Shown: positions 34,630 through 43,145 of the stretch, piece by piece
Numbering within the stretch: the first letter of the stretch is position 1
Layout: every line of letters begins with the position of its first letter
Source: Calothrix anomala FACHB-343
GTDB taxonomy: Bacteria > Cyanobacteriota > Cyanobacteriia > Cyanobacteriales > Nostocaceae
Reading direction: 5' to 3'
Assembly: GCF_014696435.1 (NCBI RefSeq)
Contig: NZ_JACJQG010000031.1
Coordinates: forward strand, 29,915 to 93,914
DNA length: 64,000 nucleotides
Program-made: the position numbers and the translations under genes
The notes under the pieces: model-generated
Database searches by the model: none
What the model was told of the DNA's origin: nothing
The model's input: only the letters and a program-made list of their open reading frames with translations

Positions 34630-35187
34630 ATGAACGACGATCGCAGCTACAGTTCCTTACTTGTACCCCCTTCAACTCAAGATTGGATGCAAGGTGTGCT
34701 GAGTGCCAAGGTCGTGCTGGTGATGTATGGAGACTATCAATGCTCTAGAAGTGCGGACGTTTACAGGATAATTCAAAGAATCAAACAAGAACTGAGTGCT
34801 TCTTTTGGAGAAGATTATTTATGCTTTATCTTCCGTCATTTTCCGCAAACACAGATTCATCCTCATGCTCAACGAGCCGCCGAAGTCGCTGAAGCCGCCG
34901 CCGCTCAGGGACAGTTTTGGTCAATGCACGACACTTTGTTTGCCCATCAACAGAAGTTAGAAAATGGTTATCTTGTAGAGTACGCCAATGATTTAGGGCT
35001 TGATATCCCTCAATTTCTTAAAGAGTTGTCTAAACAAGTGCATGTCGATCGTGTCAATGAAGATATCGAAAGTGGATGTAAGAGTGGAATAACGGCTACT
35101 CCAGCCCTATTTATCAATAACATTCGATATACTGGGCGCTGGAAAATGGCAGAGTTGATGACAGCCATTGTTGCTGCAAGTCACTAA
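34630..35187 (+). CDS. DsbA-family thioredoxin-fold protein with a single active-site Cys
   Basis: A 185-residue protein with the DsbA/thioredoxin-4 fold: beta strand VVLVMYGDYQC, a helical insertion (HAQRAAEVAEAAAAQGQFW, then HDTLFAHQ) and the cis-proline region GITATPALFINN. The usual CxxC is CSRS (Cys38, Ser41), so only one redox Cys remains at the active site; another Cys is in ESGCKSG. There is no signal peptide from the ATG at 34630, which suggests a cytoplasmic monothiol enzyme rather than a periplasmic oxidase. The ATG at 34630 fits the family better than 34552, whose extension comes from the duplicated segment. Confidence 0.8.
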   Translation: MNDDRSYSSLLVPPSTQDWMQGVLSAKVVLVMYGDYQCSRSADVYRIIQRIKQELSASFGEDYLCFIFRHFPQTQIHPHAQRAAEVAEAAAAQGQFWSMHDTLFAHQQKLENGYLVEYANDLGLDIPQFLKELSKQVHVDRVNEDIESGCKSGITATPALFINNIRYTGRWKMAELMTAIVAASH

Positions 35188-35203
35188 GCTCTATTCATAT
35201 CTG

Positions 35204-35305
35204 ATACCAATTTGAAAAAAGAATGCGACAGATACACAGACCCAAAGCTTTATCCTGTCTAGATTCTTAATTTTGAATTTTGAATTTTGAATTTTGAATT
35301 GGTAT
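35204..35305. repeat. Miniature inverted-repeat element, ATACCAATT ends (copy 2)
   Basis: A 102-bp element with exact inverted ends (35204-35212 and 35297-35305) and ATTTTGA heptamers next to the right end. It is the same family as 14061-14156 and 58271-58329. Confidence 0.7.
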
Positions 35306-35451
35306 GACTTGTTTATTAGTGCTAGTAAGCTATCGAATGCGTGATGGCTAGCTTTTGTCTGTTTTGTTGAACTTAATCGCCTCACTGGAATGGCCCCAAA
35401 ACAGGTTCGCTAACACGATACGAATTATTCATAGCGACAAACAGGAGAAAG

Positions 35452-35910
35452 ATGATGAAATTAACTACAACACGACGCTCAATTTCTAGAATCACTGGGA
35501 TGCTTGCTAAAACCACTCTATCAATCATCGTTATAACGGGAGTAGGTGGGGTTTTGCGAATGCATCCGGCGATCGCTACCCCTCCACCTCAACAATCTCC
35601 TATTCTTGTTGCAACCGCCTACACGGATCTCACATTGCCAACCTTGAGACGGGGCGATCGCGGTAGAAGAGTGCAAATGTTGCAGCAAATTCTCTTAGAT
35701 AATGGGTTCTTAAATGCTGCTGGAGTCAGGTTGGGAAATCCGAGGGGTGCGGTTGTTGATAGTGCATTTGGCGCGATTACAGAATCTGCGGTGAGAGATT
35801 TACAACGACGCTACAACATCCCCGTTACAGGACAGGTTAACCCTGTGACTTGGGAAGTGCTGGATATGCAGGAGAATCCCTATCGATCGCCGCTCCCCTG
35901 GAAAGTGTAA
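35452..35910 (+). CDS. Secreted peptidoglycan-binding-domain protein
   Basis: A 152-residue protein with an N-terminal signal peptide or anchor (hydrophobic TTLSIIVITGVGGVL, cleavage region near AIA). One peptidoglycan-binding domain (PG_binding_1) covers about residues 62-145: LRRGDRGRRVQMLQQILLDNG through SAVRDLQRRYNIPVTGQVNP, with the typical three-helix pattern and TGQV turn. No enzymatic domain is attached. It would bind the cell wall in the periplasm. ATG codons at 35452 and 35455 are both possible. The leader region (about 35391-35413) resembles the one before the NTF2-like gene. Confidence 0.85.
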   Translation: MMKLTTTRRSISRITGMLAKTTLSIIVITGVGGVLRMHPAIATPPPQQSPILVATAYTDLTLPTLRRGDRGRRVQMLQQILLDNGFLNAAGVRLGNPRGAVVDSAFGAITESAVRDLQRRYNIPVTGQVNPVTWEVLDMQENPYRSPLPWKV

Positions 35911-35977
35911 GCGTCCTCCCAGGTAACTGGCGGTCAGATCCAAGCACTACATCCACGCACAAATCAAGGAGACACAG

Positions 35978-36925
35978 ATGAGGATTAAAGCAACCCAAGG
36001 ACATCAGGGAAGGGGAACGGAAGTGAAAGACGCGACTTACGTGGATGCTGCCGGGTGGGGTAAGTATCGGTGGTGGCGGTATGTTCTGGGGCTGATGATC
36101 ATCCTCTTTGCCTGGATGGTCGTCGCCAACTTTGTTAGTGCGCTCGTCGCGCTCGCGCTCGGCGGCAAAGAGGGTGTTGCGGCGCTCAGTCGGCTGGATT
36201 ACGCCGCGTTCGGTTCTGTAGGAGGCTTCGTCGTGGTCATGGCAGGTTTTCCGGTGTTCCTCGCAGGAATTCTCATCGCTGTCTCCCTGATTCACCAGCG
36301 TCATCCCCGAACGCTCGTGACGGCGCGGGAGAGGATCAGTTGGACTCGCATCGGTCACGGCTTCGTGGCTGGGTTCGTGCCGTGGGTTCTGCTCGGCGGG
36401 CTGGGGCAGTACCTCCTCTACCCCAATAGCTTCTCCTTCAACTCAGACCTTAAGACGTTCGCGCTCTTCGTGCCTTTGGCACTAGTCATCACCGCAATCC
36501 AGACAACCACCGAGGAGCTTTTCTTTCGCGGGTACATCGTGCAGGGTGCGAGCCTGATCTGGTCGAACCGCGTGTTTCTGGCGATCGTCTCAGCCGTGAT
36601 CTTCACCCTGCCGCACGCCACCAACCCAGAGTCACAGGAGGGTGGCTGGATCGGGATGTTCCTCGGCTACTTCGTCGGCACAGGTCTATTGTATGCGGTC
36701 GTTTCATTGATCGACGGCACTACCGAGCTTGCGATCGGCGCGCACTTCGCCAACAATCTCGCGTACTTTCTCTTGTTCAACTGGTCTGGAAGCTTCTTCA
36801 CCACGCCAGCCCTGTTTAGCATCAGCGAGTACCATGCGAGATTCTATGACATCACCTCTCTCGTGCTGATTCCTGTTTTCCTGGTAATCGTTTTCCGGGT
36901 GTTCAAACGCAATAAGGCATCTTAA
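35978..36925 (+). CDS. CPBP intramembrane glutamic protease, GC-rich copy 1
   Basis: A 315-residue protein with about eight membrane helices, of the CAAX-protease/bacteriocin-processing (CPBP, Abi) family. The three catalytic motifs are present: Glu179-Glu180 with Arg184 (TTEELFFRGYI), Phe209-x3-His213 (FTLPH) and His256-x3-Asn260 (HFANN). Residues 1-25 are a soluble lead identical in style to the next gene (MRIKAT, TEVKDATYV). The gene is clearly richer in G and C than its neighbours and nearly lacks HIP1 sites, suggesting transfer from a high-GC bacterium. The substrate is unknown; family members process peptides or give immunity to bacteriocins. Confidence 0.88.
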   Translation: MRIKATQGHQGRGTEVKDATYVDAAGWGKYRWWRYVLGLMIILFAWMVVANFVSALVALALGGKEGVAALSRLDYAAFGSVGGFVVVMAGFPVFLAGILIAVSLIHQRHPRTLVTARERISWTRIGHGFVAGFVPWVLLGGLGQYLLYPNSFSFNSDLKTFALFVPLALVITAIQTTTEELFFRGYIVQGASLIWSNRVFLAIVSAVIFTLPHATNPESQEGGWIGMFLGYFVGTGLLYAVVSLIDGTTELAIGAHFANNLAYFLLFNWSGSFFTTPALFSISEYHARFYDITSLVLIPVFLVIVFRVFKRNKAS

Positions 36926-37046
36926 CTCGTTTCCCAGAGCTACCGGAACGCTCTTCGGTAATCCCGTCAAATCCTGAAAACAATCACAAAGGCAACTAGC
37001 GACCAGATCCAAGTAACACATCCACGCACCGGTAAAGGAGATAAAG

Positions 37047-38009
37047 ATGAGGATCAAAGCAACTAAAGGAAAGCAGGGAATCGGGACGGAAGTGAAAGAC
37101 GCGACTTACGTGGAGGCTGCCCGTTGGGGCAAGTATCGGGGGTGGCGGTATGTTCTGGGATTGGTGGTCATACTCTTTTCGTGGCTGGTTATCGGGAGTC
37201 TCGCCAGCGTACTCGTCGCGTTCGCGTTCAGCGGCCAGGCGGATTACTCAGTGCTTGATCCCTTTGGGAAGTTCCTGTTTGTTATGGCAGGTTTCCCGTT
37301 TTTCCTCGCGGGGGTTCTCATCGCCGTTACCCTTATCCACCGCCGCCACCCCCGAACGCTGATTACGGCGCGGGAAAAGATTAGCTGGCGGCGTGTCGGT
37401 CACGGGTTTGTGGCGTGGTTCGTGCCATTCTCCCTGATCGGTGGGCTGGGACAGTACTTCTTCTACCCTGACACCTTCTCCTTCAACTCCGACCTCACGA
37501 CATTCGTGCGCTTCGTGCCGATCGCACTGGTTCTCACCGCGATCCAGACCACCACTGAAGAGCTTTTCTTTCGCGGATACATCGTGCAGGGCGCGAGCAT
37601 TGTTTGGACTAACCGCATCTTTCTGGCGATCTTGCCAGCCGTGATCTTCACCCTGCCGCACCTCGGAAACCCCGAGGCGATCGCGGGCGGTTGGCTCACG
37701 GTCTTTTTCAGCTACTTCCTCGTTCCGGGTCTGCTGTGGACTATAATCTCGTTGATTGACGGAACCACTGAGCTTGCCATTGGCGTACACTTCGCGAACA
37801 ACATTGGCGGCATACTCGTGATTAACGCAGCCGGAACCGTCGTGACCACGCCAGCCCTGTTCACATTCAGCGAGTACCACGCGACCTACGGAGCGCTATC
37901 GGTGTTGGTTGCAATACCTGTGTTCCTGGCGATCGCCTACAAGGTGTTTAAACACGACGGGGTATCCGAACCCATTTCCCAGAGCCACCGAAAGGGGTGT
38001 CGTCGCTAA
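37047..38009 (+). CDS. CPBP intramembrane glutamic protease, GC-rich copy 2
   Basis: A 320-residue tandem paralogue of the preceding gene, with the same 5' leader (AAGGAGA..AGATGAGGAT), the same N-terminal lead and all three CPBP motifs (TTEELFFRGYI, FTLPH, HFANN). The copies differ mainly in membrane helices 2-3 and in the loop after motif 3. High GC is shared. The duplicated 5' leader shows that the copy included its own ribosome-binding region. The last residues (RKGCRR) run into a fragment of another CPBP gene, so the natural C-terminus may have been altered there. Confidence 0.87.
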   Translation: MRIKATKGKQGIGTEVKDATYVEAARWGKYRGWRYVLGLVVILFSWLVIGSLASVLVAFAFSGQADYSVLDPFGKFLFVMAGFPFFLAGVLIAVTLIHRRHPRTLITAREKISWRRVGHGFVAWFVPFSLIGGLGQYFFYPDTFSFNSDLTTFVRFVPIALVLTAIQTTTEELFFRGYIVQGASIVWTNRIFLAILPAVIFTLPHLGNPEAIAGGWLTVFFSYFLVPGLLWTIISLIDGTTELAIGVHFANNIGGILVINAAGTVVTTPALFTFSEYHATYGALSVLVAIPVFLAIAYKVFKHDGVSEPISQSHRKGCRR

Positions 38010-38229
38010 CGCGCTGCTGCGCTACGGTTCGTTCATCGGGGTCGTGGCTAGCACCGTGATCTTTGCCCTTGGTCACGGCATCAACATCGTCTTTCCCGCA
38101 GCCGTAGTCGCTGGTCTCGCCACTGCCGATGTCTTCCGCCGCAGCGGCTCGGTCTGGACTGCTGTTATTGTTCACGTCGTTTTCAACTTGCCCACAATTC
38201 CGGTGATGGTAGCTGCTGGCATGGGCTGA
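37990..38229 (+). pseudogene. CPBP protease, C-terminal fragment
   Basis: In a different frame from the preceding gene, the translated sequence VVASTVIFALGHGINIVFP and TAVIVHVVFNLPTI contains CPBP motifs 2 (FALGH) and 3 (HVVFN), but motif 1 is absent. It is the end of a third CPBP gene, joined to the tail of the second by a deletion. The sequence type differs from the other two, so it is not simply a third tandem copy. Confidence 0.65.
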
Positions 38230-38257
38230 TAGGACGGATTATCTGGAGGTTAAACCA

Positions 38258-38570
38258 ATGGCAATTCTGAAACAATTCGGGATTTTATTTGTATTGGGCT
38301 GTATTGGGCAGTGTGGGAATTGTCATGTTCACGATCGCGTCTATTCCCTTAGTCGAGCAACAGTTAGCGAAACTGTCTCCAGAAATACTGGAAAAAGTGC
38401 CGCCATTGTGGATTTTAATGCTTCTGCAAGGACTACAGTATTCAATTCTACTGGCAATCAGCATTCTGGTCGGAATTGGTTGTGCCTATCGTGTTGGATT
38501 AAGCTCCCATTTAATTGATCATGGGGTGTTTCACACTGCTAAGTTTCCATCTTTTGCCGAAAGGTTTTAA
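38258..38570 (+). pseudogene. CPBP-like N-terminal fragment with frameshift by 10-bp duplication
   Basis: The frame from ATG 38258 (MAILKQFGILFVLG) and the later frame (GSVGIVMFTIASIPLVEQQL onward) are parts of one protein. TGTATTGGGC is duplicated in tandem at 38290-38299 and 38300-38309; removing one copy restores a continuous frame to at least codon 85. The restored protein has two hydrophobic segments and resembles the N-terminus of cyanobacterial CPBP proteases, but the catalytic motifs are missing. It has low-GC codon use, unlike the two intact copies. Confidence 0.6.
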
Positions 38571-38636
38571 AAATGGTGGGCGATGCCCACTACTTGAATT
38601 GATGCTCAACTCTACAGTTTTAAGGTGGTAAATCAA

Positions 38637-38924
38637 ATGATTCAGTGCAAAGATTTTGCGCCTCGGATTACTGAACGGGGATTCTTCGGCGGAGCTTCCG
38701 ATTATGAATCCTTTTCTGAGGTTGTGAGTGAGGTCAATCAGTGGATTGAAAATACAACGATGCAGGTGATCAATGTTGAAACCGTTGTTTTACCAGATCG
38801 GATTGAAGGCACAAGTGATGGTGTCTACGGCGTGACAGTCAGTAATGGGGTCTACCCAGTGATGATCAGCCAGGGCGTTACAGTCAATTGCTTTCAATGT
38901 GTGCGTGTGTGGTACAGAGAATAA
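38637..38924 (+). CDS. Small conserved-looking protein, unknown function
   Basis: I do not recognise a named family. The protein has 95 residues from the ATG at 38637. An N-terminal part (QCKDFAPRITERGFFGGAS) is followed by a helix (SFSEVVSEVNQWIENT) and a beta-rich segment centred on VINVETVVLPDRIEG, ending in a Cys-containing strand (VNCFQCVRVWYRE). The architecture recalls small proteins of about 90 residues with a conserved VINVETVVLP block found in many bacteria. No signal peptide is present. It lies 20 bases before a membrane-protein gene and is probably co-transcribed with it. Confidence 0.55.
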   Translation: MIQCKDFAPRITERGFFGGASDYESFSEVVSEVNQWIENTTMQVINVETVVLPDRIEGTSDGVYGVTVSNGVYPVMISQGVTVNCFQCVRVWYRE

Positions 38925-38944
38925 GCTTCACCAGAGAAGAAATA

Positions 38945-39322
38945 ATGAAACGATTTACCTTGTTTACTTTTCTGTACCTCGCGCTCGGAGTTTGCCTGAG
39001 TGCGATCGCACTTGGATACCCAAACCTGCCTTCGGGTCTTCAAAGAAGCTTGTTCATCAGTGCAGGAACCTCCTACATTTTTTGTCTCCTCAGCACCTTC
39101 CCATTTTGGCGCGAGAGGACGATCCGCTTCTATCGCAGACGGAATTCAGCGGTAATTCTACCCTGGTTGGTGATTGGAGTGAACATTGTTTGGATGATCT
39201 GGGAGGTTCAGAGTCAGAACTGGACGATGGAAGCCATTTTAGGAGCGTTTTCGCGGCTAATAGTTGTCTTACCGCTTGTAGAACTCATTGTGATTACATG
39301 GCAAGTGAATTCTGAGCATTAG
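38945..39322 (+). CDS. Small four-helix membrane protein, unknown function
   Basis: A 125-residue integral membrane protein with four hydrophobic segments at about 5-25 (LFTFLYLALGVCLSAIAL), 35-52, 68-88 (VILPWLVIGVNIVWMIW) and 100-120 (LIVVLPLVELIVIT). A basic loop (RERTIRFYRRRN) lies between helices 2 and 3, which should face the cytoplasm. No family is recognised. The ATG at 38945 follows AGAAGAAATA. It is the last intact gene before insertion-sequence debris. Confidence 0.6.
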   Translation: MKRFTLFTFLYLALGVCLSAIALGYPNLPSGLQRSLFISAGTSYIFCLLSTFPFWRERTIRFYRRRNSAVILPWLVIGVNIVWMIWEVQSQNWTMEAILGAFSRLIVVLPLVELIVITWQVNSEH

Positions 39323-39331
39323 TGTCTAAAT

Positions 39332-39571
39332 CGAATGGCACTAAGAAAAGTTGAAAGCTCGTCTGGGCAGGGTGTAGGGGGAAATTAAGAAAACCAAATA
39401 TCGAGTACGAATGGCACTAAGTTAAGCTGAAGGGTATACAGTATAAGGATTGCAGAGGGGCAGGGGTGTTCTTGTGCAGGGGGGATTTCTATTTCTTGCG
39501 AACGCACAGCCTAATCGCTCTTTTTTCTCCCCTGCTGCCTCAACGATTTCCCCTTTTCTTAGTGCCATTCG
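39332..39571. mobile_element. MITE with perfect 19-bp terminal inverted repeats
   Basis: CGAATGGCACTAAGAAAAG at 39332-39350 is exactly matched in inverse at 39553-39571. A third, internal partial copy (CGAATGGCACTAAG) is at 39408-39421. The 240-bp element has no gene of its own and was probably moved by a transposase encoded elsewhere. Confidence 0.85.
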
Positions 39572-39583
39572 GATAAAACCCGT

Positions 39584-39811
39584 TTGGTGGGCACAGATCG
39601 AATTGTCTTCCATTACACACCCAAACATTCTTCGTGGCTGAATCAAATTGAGATTTGGTTTAGTATTTTGGTTCGGAAATTACTCAAAAGGGCAAGTTTC
39701 GTTAGTCAAGATGATTTGAAAAATCGAATTCTCAAGTTTATCGACTACTTTAATCAAACAATGGCTAAACCTTTTAAGTGGACATATAAGGGTAAAGTTT
39801 TGGCTATTTAA
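39584..39811 (+). pseudogene. IS630-family transposase, C-terminal fragment
   Basis: The translation contains FHYTPKHSSWLNQIEIWFSI, the hallmark region around the last catalytic acid of IS630/Tc1-mariner DDE transposases, then a C-terminal end LDYF-like FIDYFNQTMAKPFKWTYKG. The first two thirds of the transposase are missing and a MITE sits directly upstream. The right end of the element joins the EamA gene at about 39838. Confidence 0.75.
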
Positions 39812-40019
39812 TGGTCTGCTTATTTCCGCCGTGCTGTACTAGTTGTCCTTTAGCGACAACCCAACCCCAAACCATGATTAAAATTACTACTGTGCGGATA
39901 GCGGTTGCGACATTGGGGTTAATTGTTTCGACTCCAATTTTGGCAAATATTGTCGTCAAAGCCGCAAAAAATGCTGATAACAGGGCATAAAATATACTAC
40001 TTACTTCGTTATCTAACAT
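39804..40019 (-). pseudogene. EamA-family transporter, N-terminal fragment
   Basis: From the minus-strand ATG at 40019, SSIFYALLSAFFAALTTIFA and NPNVATAIRTVVILIMVWGW match the first two helices of EamA-type permeases. After KGQLV the frame enters the IS630 end (HGGNKQTIK) and stops. The gene was cut by the insertion and only about 60 native codons remain. Confidence 0.7.
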
Positions 40020-40060
40020 TTCATGCCCCCAATTACATAAGTAATTAATGAAAAATGCGA
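40011..40060. repeat. 5' region of the EamA fragment, also present at 62396-62449
   Basis: The stretch containing AACATTTCATGCCCCCAATT and AAAAATGCGATCGC occurs again near 62.4 kb with few changes, including the first codons of the EamA frame. The two sites are therefore copies of one segment. Confidence 0.75.
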
Positions 40061-40231
40061 TCGCTATAGCAATCCTAAATGATTTGTGAACTTTGATATG
40101 AAGGGTTTGACAGTCAACAGTCAACAGTCAACAGCCAAAACCGATATTTTTCACAACTGAAATAGGATTGCTATCTTGACAATACTGTTGCCAATTCACG
40201 ATAATTCAACACCTGTAGAAACTGGAAATTA

Positions 40232-41038
40232 TTAATTAGGAATTGTGTTACTTTTGCCCTTGCGTCCTATGGGTACGCACATCGGTGTTCCCAATACTGG
40301 ATCGGAAATAACACGACACTCTAAAGCAAAAACTTCTTTTACCATCTCCTCTGTCATTACTTGCTTGGGTTCTCCCGCCGTAAAAATTCTTCCTTGTTTC
40401 ACAGCAACTACATAATCTGCATAACGACAAGCCTGATTCAAATCATGCAGCACCATGACAATAGTTCTTCCCTGATTCTGGTTCAAATCATATAACAAAT
40501 CTAAAACTTCTATTTGATGTGCTAAATCTAAAAAAGTAGTTGGTTCATCTAATAGTAAAATATCTGTATCTTGGGCGAGTGCCATTGCAATCCAAGCACG
40601 TTGTCGTTGTCCACCAGATAAGGTATCTAATGCTCTTTCTGCTAACTCTAATAAATCTGTAATTAAGAGCGCCTGTTGCACAATTTTTTCATCTTTAGCT
40701 GACCACTGCTGCAACCAATTTTGATAAGGGTAACGTCCTTGTGCTACCAAATCTCTAACTGTTAATCCTTCTGGTGCTACTGGACTTTGGGGTAAAATTC
40801 CCAATTGTTGCGCTACTTCTTTCGTGGACAGATTAAAAATTGAGGTGCTATCAAGATATACGCTACCACCAATAGGTTTGAGCAATCTGACTAAACCTCG
40901 TAATAAAGTTGATTTACCGCAACCATTCGCACCCACTAAAGCAGTAATTTTTCCTGTGGGAATTGCCAAATTTAAGTCTCGGATAATGGGCACGCCATCA
41001 TAAGCTAAAGACAAACTTTTGGTTGATAATCCTTTCAT
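40232..41038 (-). CDS. fecE: Ferric siderophore ABC importer ATPase (FecE type)
   Basis: A 268-residue ATPase of the FepC/FecE class that powers uptake of ferric siderophores across the inner membrane. It has Walker [15 protein letters not shown] (residues about 36-49), Q-loop LGILPQSP, signature [17 protein letters not shown], Walker [13 protein letters not shown], and His switch [14 protein letters not shown]. The last 40 residues carry the family-specific end ([20 protein letters not shown]). It is the third gene of a minus-strand operon behind two FecCD permeases, separated from them by a small GTCAACC repeat tract. The partner binding proteins are encoded at 48850-49812 and, broken, at 53997. 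Confidence 0.93.
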   Translation of the reverse strand: MKGLSTKSLSLAYDGVPIIRDLNLAIPTGKITALVGANGCGKSTLLRGLVRLLKPIGGSVYLDSTSIFNLSTKEVAQQLGILPQSPVAPEGLTVRDLVAQGRYPYQNWLQQWSAKDEKIVQQALLITDLLELAERALDTLSGGQRQRAWIAMALAQDTDILLLDEPTTFLDLAHQIEVLDLLYDLNQNQGRTIVMVLHDLNQACRYADYVVAVKQGRIFTAGEPKQVMTEEMVKEVFALECRVISDPVLGTPMCVPIGRKGKSNTIPN

Positions 41039-41076
41039 AGTTGTTGTTATGTTGACGGTTGACGGTTGACGGTTGA

Positions 41077-42117
41077 CTACTTTTTGCGATTTTGAATTAA
41101 TAAATATAGAAAATAAGGTGCGCCAATCGCAGCAGTTACCACTCCACAGGGAATTTCAATAGGTGCAAAGATAGTTCTGCCGAAAAAGTCTGATGCAACA
41201 ACCAGCATTCCTCCTAATAATGCAGAAGTGGGAATTAAACCTTGATGATTTGTACCTACTAACTGTCTGCCTAAATGGGGTGCAATCAATCCTACAAAGC
41301 CAATCATTCCCGCTGTGGCGACGGCTGCACCTGCTAAACCTACACCGACTAGCACGAGTAAACCGCGTTGCCATTCAACACGAGTACCTAACCCTTTGGC
41401 GACATCATCCCCCAAATTTAAGGCATTTAAATGTCTGGCTAGTATCAGCGCCATTGGTACAAAAATGATTAACCAAGGTAAAAAGGAAAACACTTGTTCC
41501 CAGGTGCGTCCGTAAACACTACCAGCTAACCACACCAAAGCATCGCTGACACTGTAAATATCGCCAAAGGTAATTAATAAACTGGTGAAAGCACTAGCGA
41601 TCGCAGATAATCCCACACCCATTAAAATGAACAACACTGGCGAACTTCCATTGTTCCAAGCCAAGGAGTAAATTAAACCAGCCATTAATAAAGCACCTGC
41701 AAAGGCTGATAGAGGCAAAGTATAAATAGGTGCTGATGGTAATAGTACAATTACCGTCACTGCCGCTAGACTTGCCCCGGCATTAATGCCAATAATGCCG
41801 GGATCGGCTAATGGGTTGCGTGTAATTCCTTGCAAGATAGTGCCAGAAATTGCCAGTGCTATACCCACCATAAAAGCCACAAGAGTACGGGGTAGACGGA
41901 GGTTGTGAATCACAAAAGCATGATCGGGATTACCTGTATCAATACCCAATACGGTTTTGATAATGTCTAGGGGGGAAATCGGGTATTCTCCCCGGCCTAA
42001 ATTCATCACCATCGCTACCACAACCGTCACTGCCAAACATAGCAGCATTGGTGGTACACGGCGATCGATCCGCAAAGATATCGTCTCGGAACGGATGACG
42101 AGCCAATCCAATTTCAT
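41077..42117 (-). CDS. fecD: FecCD-type ferric siderophore permease
   Basis: A 346-residue permease with about ten membrane helices. The family motifs are visible: [20 protein letters not shown] near residue 75, [20 protein letters not shown], and the cytoplasmic ATPase-contact region [12 protein letters not shown] followed by [17 protein letters not shown]. It pairs with the adjacent permease as a heterodimer and its start overlaps that gene by four bases (42114-42117). The N-terminal 30 residues are soluble. It imports ferric siderophore delivered by the lipoprotein binding protein. Confidence 0.93.
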   Translation of the reverse strand: MKLDWLVIRSETISLRIDRRVPPMLLCLAVTVVVAMVMNLGRGEYPISPLDIIKTVLGIDTGNPDHAFVIHNLRLPRTLVAFMVGIALAISGTILQGITRNPLADPGIIGINAGASLAAVTVIVLLPSAPIYTLPLSAFAGALLMAGLIYSLAWNNGSSPVLFILMGVGLSAIASAFTSLLITFGDIYSVSDALVWLAGSVYGRTWEQVFSFLPWLIIFVPMALILARHLNALNLGDDVAKGLGTRVEWQRGLLVLVGVGLAGAAVATAGMIGFVGLIAPHLGRQLVGTNHQGLIPTSALLGGMLVVASDFFGRTIFAPIEIPCGVVTAAIGAPYFLYLLIQNRKK

Positions 42118-43145
42118 TTCCTCACCTTTGATTTAGCCAAGTAGACAAAAAAGGGTGCGCCAACTAATGCTGTCATTACTCCTACAGGTAATTCCTGGGG
42201 TTTGAGTAATATCCGCGCCGCCACATCTGCAACTAAAAGTAAAGTTGCACCGACAACTGCGGAGTAAGGCAAAATCCAACGGTAATCAGCTTTAATAAAA
42301 AATCTCACCATATGGGGAACGACTAAGCCAATAAAGCCGATAGGCCCAGCTAGAGATACGGAACTTCCCGCCAGTAACACCACACTAATAGCAGTCGTAA
42401 TTTTCACCCAAGCTGTCTGTTGACCTAAACCTTTAGCTACATCTTCACCCAAACTCATGGTTGTAATTTGTCTACCAAGGGCAAAGGCTACCACTAAGCC
42501 AATCACGACAAAAGGTAATGCTGACAATAAGATGTTGATATCGCGGCCAGCTAGGGAACCAGCCAACCAAAAGCGAATTTCTTCTAAAGTGCGTTGACTG
42601 ACGATGAGAATAGCCGTGGTGAGGGAAGAAATCAAAGCCGTAAGTGCTGCACCTGCTACGGTGAGATTTAATGGGGTGGCTCCTCCCTTTCCTAGAGAAC
42701 CCAGCAAGTAGACTAACATCGCTGTCGCGCCTGCACCCACAAAGGCCACAATGGTTAAAACGCCCAAGGAGGAGCCGCCAAAGAGAAAAATTGTGGTAAC
42801 TACAGCTAATGCTGCACCTGACTCAATACCCAAAATCCCTGGATCTGCTAAGGGGTTGCGCGTCAAACCCTGCATTAATGCGCCGGAGACTGCTAAGGCT
42901 GCTCCTACCAACAGCGCAATGAGCGATCGCGGTAATCTCACTGTCTGAATTACTAAATGTTCGTAAGAACCGTCAAATAGGATAAAGGATTCTATAATCT
43001 TTTTTATAGGTATTTCTGCTGCGCCTAAAGTAACGCTATACACCAAGCAAGTTAGCAGAATTAGTATGCCCAGAATTAGACCCGCTAATGGCGATATTTT
43101 CGGTGTGTTCCAGTTCCTTGGCGATGCTGTGGTTGCTCTTGTCAT
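42114..43145 (-). CDS. fecC: FecCD-type ferric siderophore permease
   Basis: A 343-residue permease and first gene of the importer operon. It shows the same motifs as its partner: [39 protein letters not shown] and GPIGFIGLVVPHMVRFFI, with about ten membrane helices. Stop and start overlap with the second permease indicates coupled translation. A palindrome ATCAATTGAT lies ten bases upstream of the start (43155-43164), in a position where an iron repressor could bind; this is inference. Confidence 0.93.
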   Translation of the reverse strand: MTRATTASPRNWNTPKISPLAGLILGILILLTCLVYSVTLGAAEIPIKKIIESFILFDGSYEHLVIQTVRLPRSLIALLVGAALAVSGALMQGLTRNPLADPGILGIESGAALAVVTTIFLFGGSSLGVLTIVAFVGAGATAMLVYLLGSLGKGGATPLNLTVAGAALTALISSLTTAILIVSQRTLEEIRFWLAGSLAGRDINILLSALPFVVIGLVVAFALGRQITTMSLGEDVAKGLGQQTAWVKITTAISVVLLAGSSVSLAGPIGFIGLVVPHMVRFFIKADYRWILPYSAVVGATLLLVADVAARILLKPQELPVGVMTALVGAPFFVYLAKSKVRK

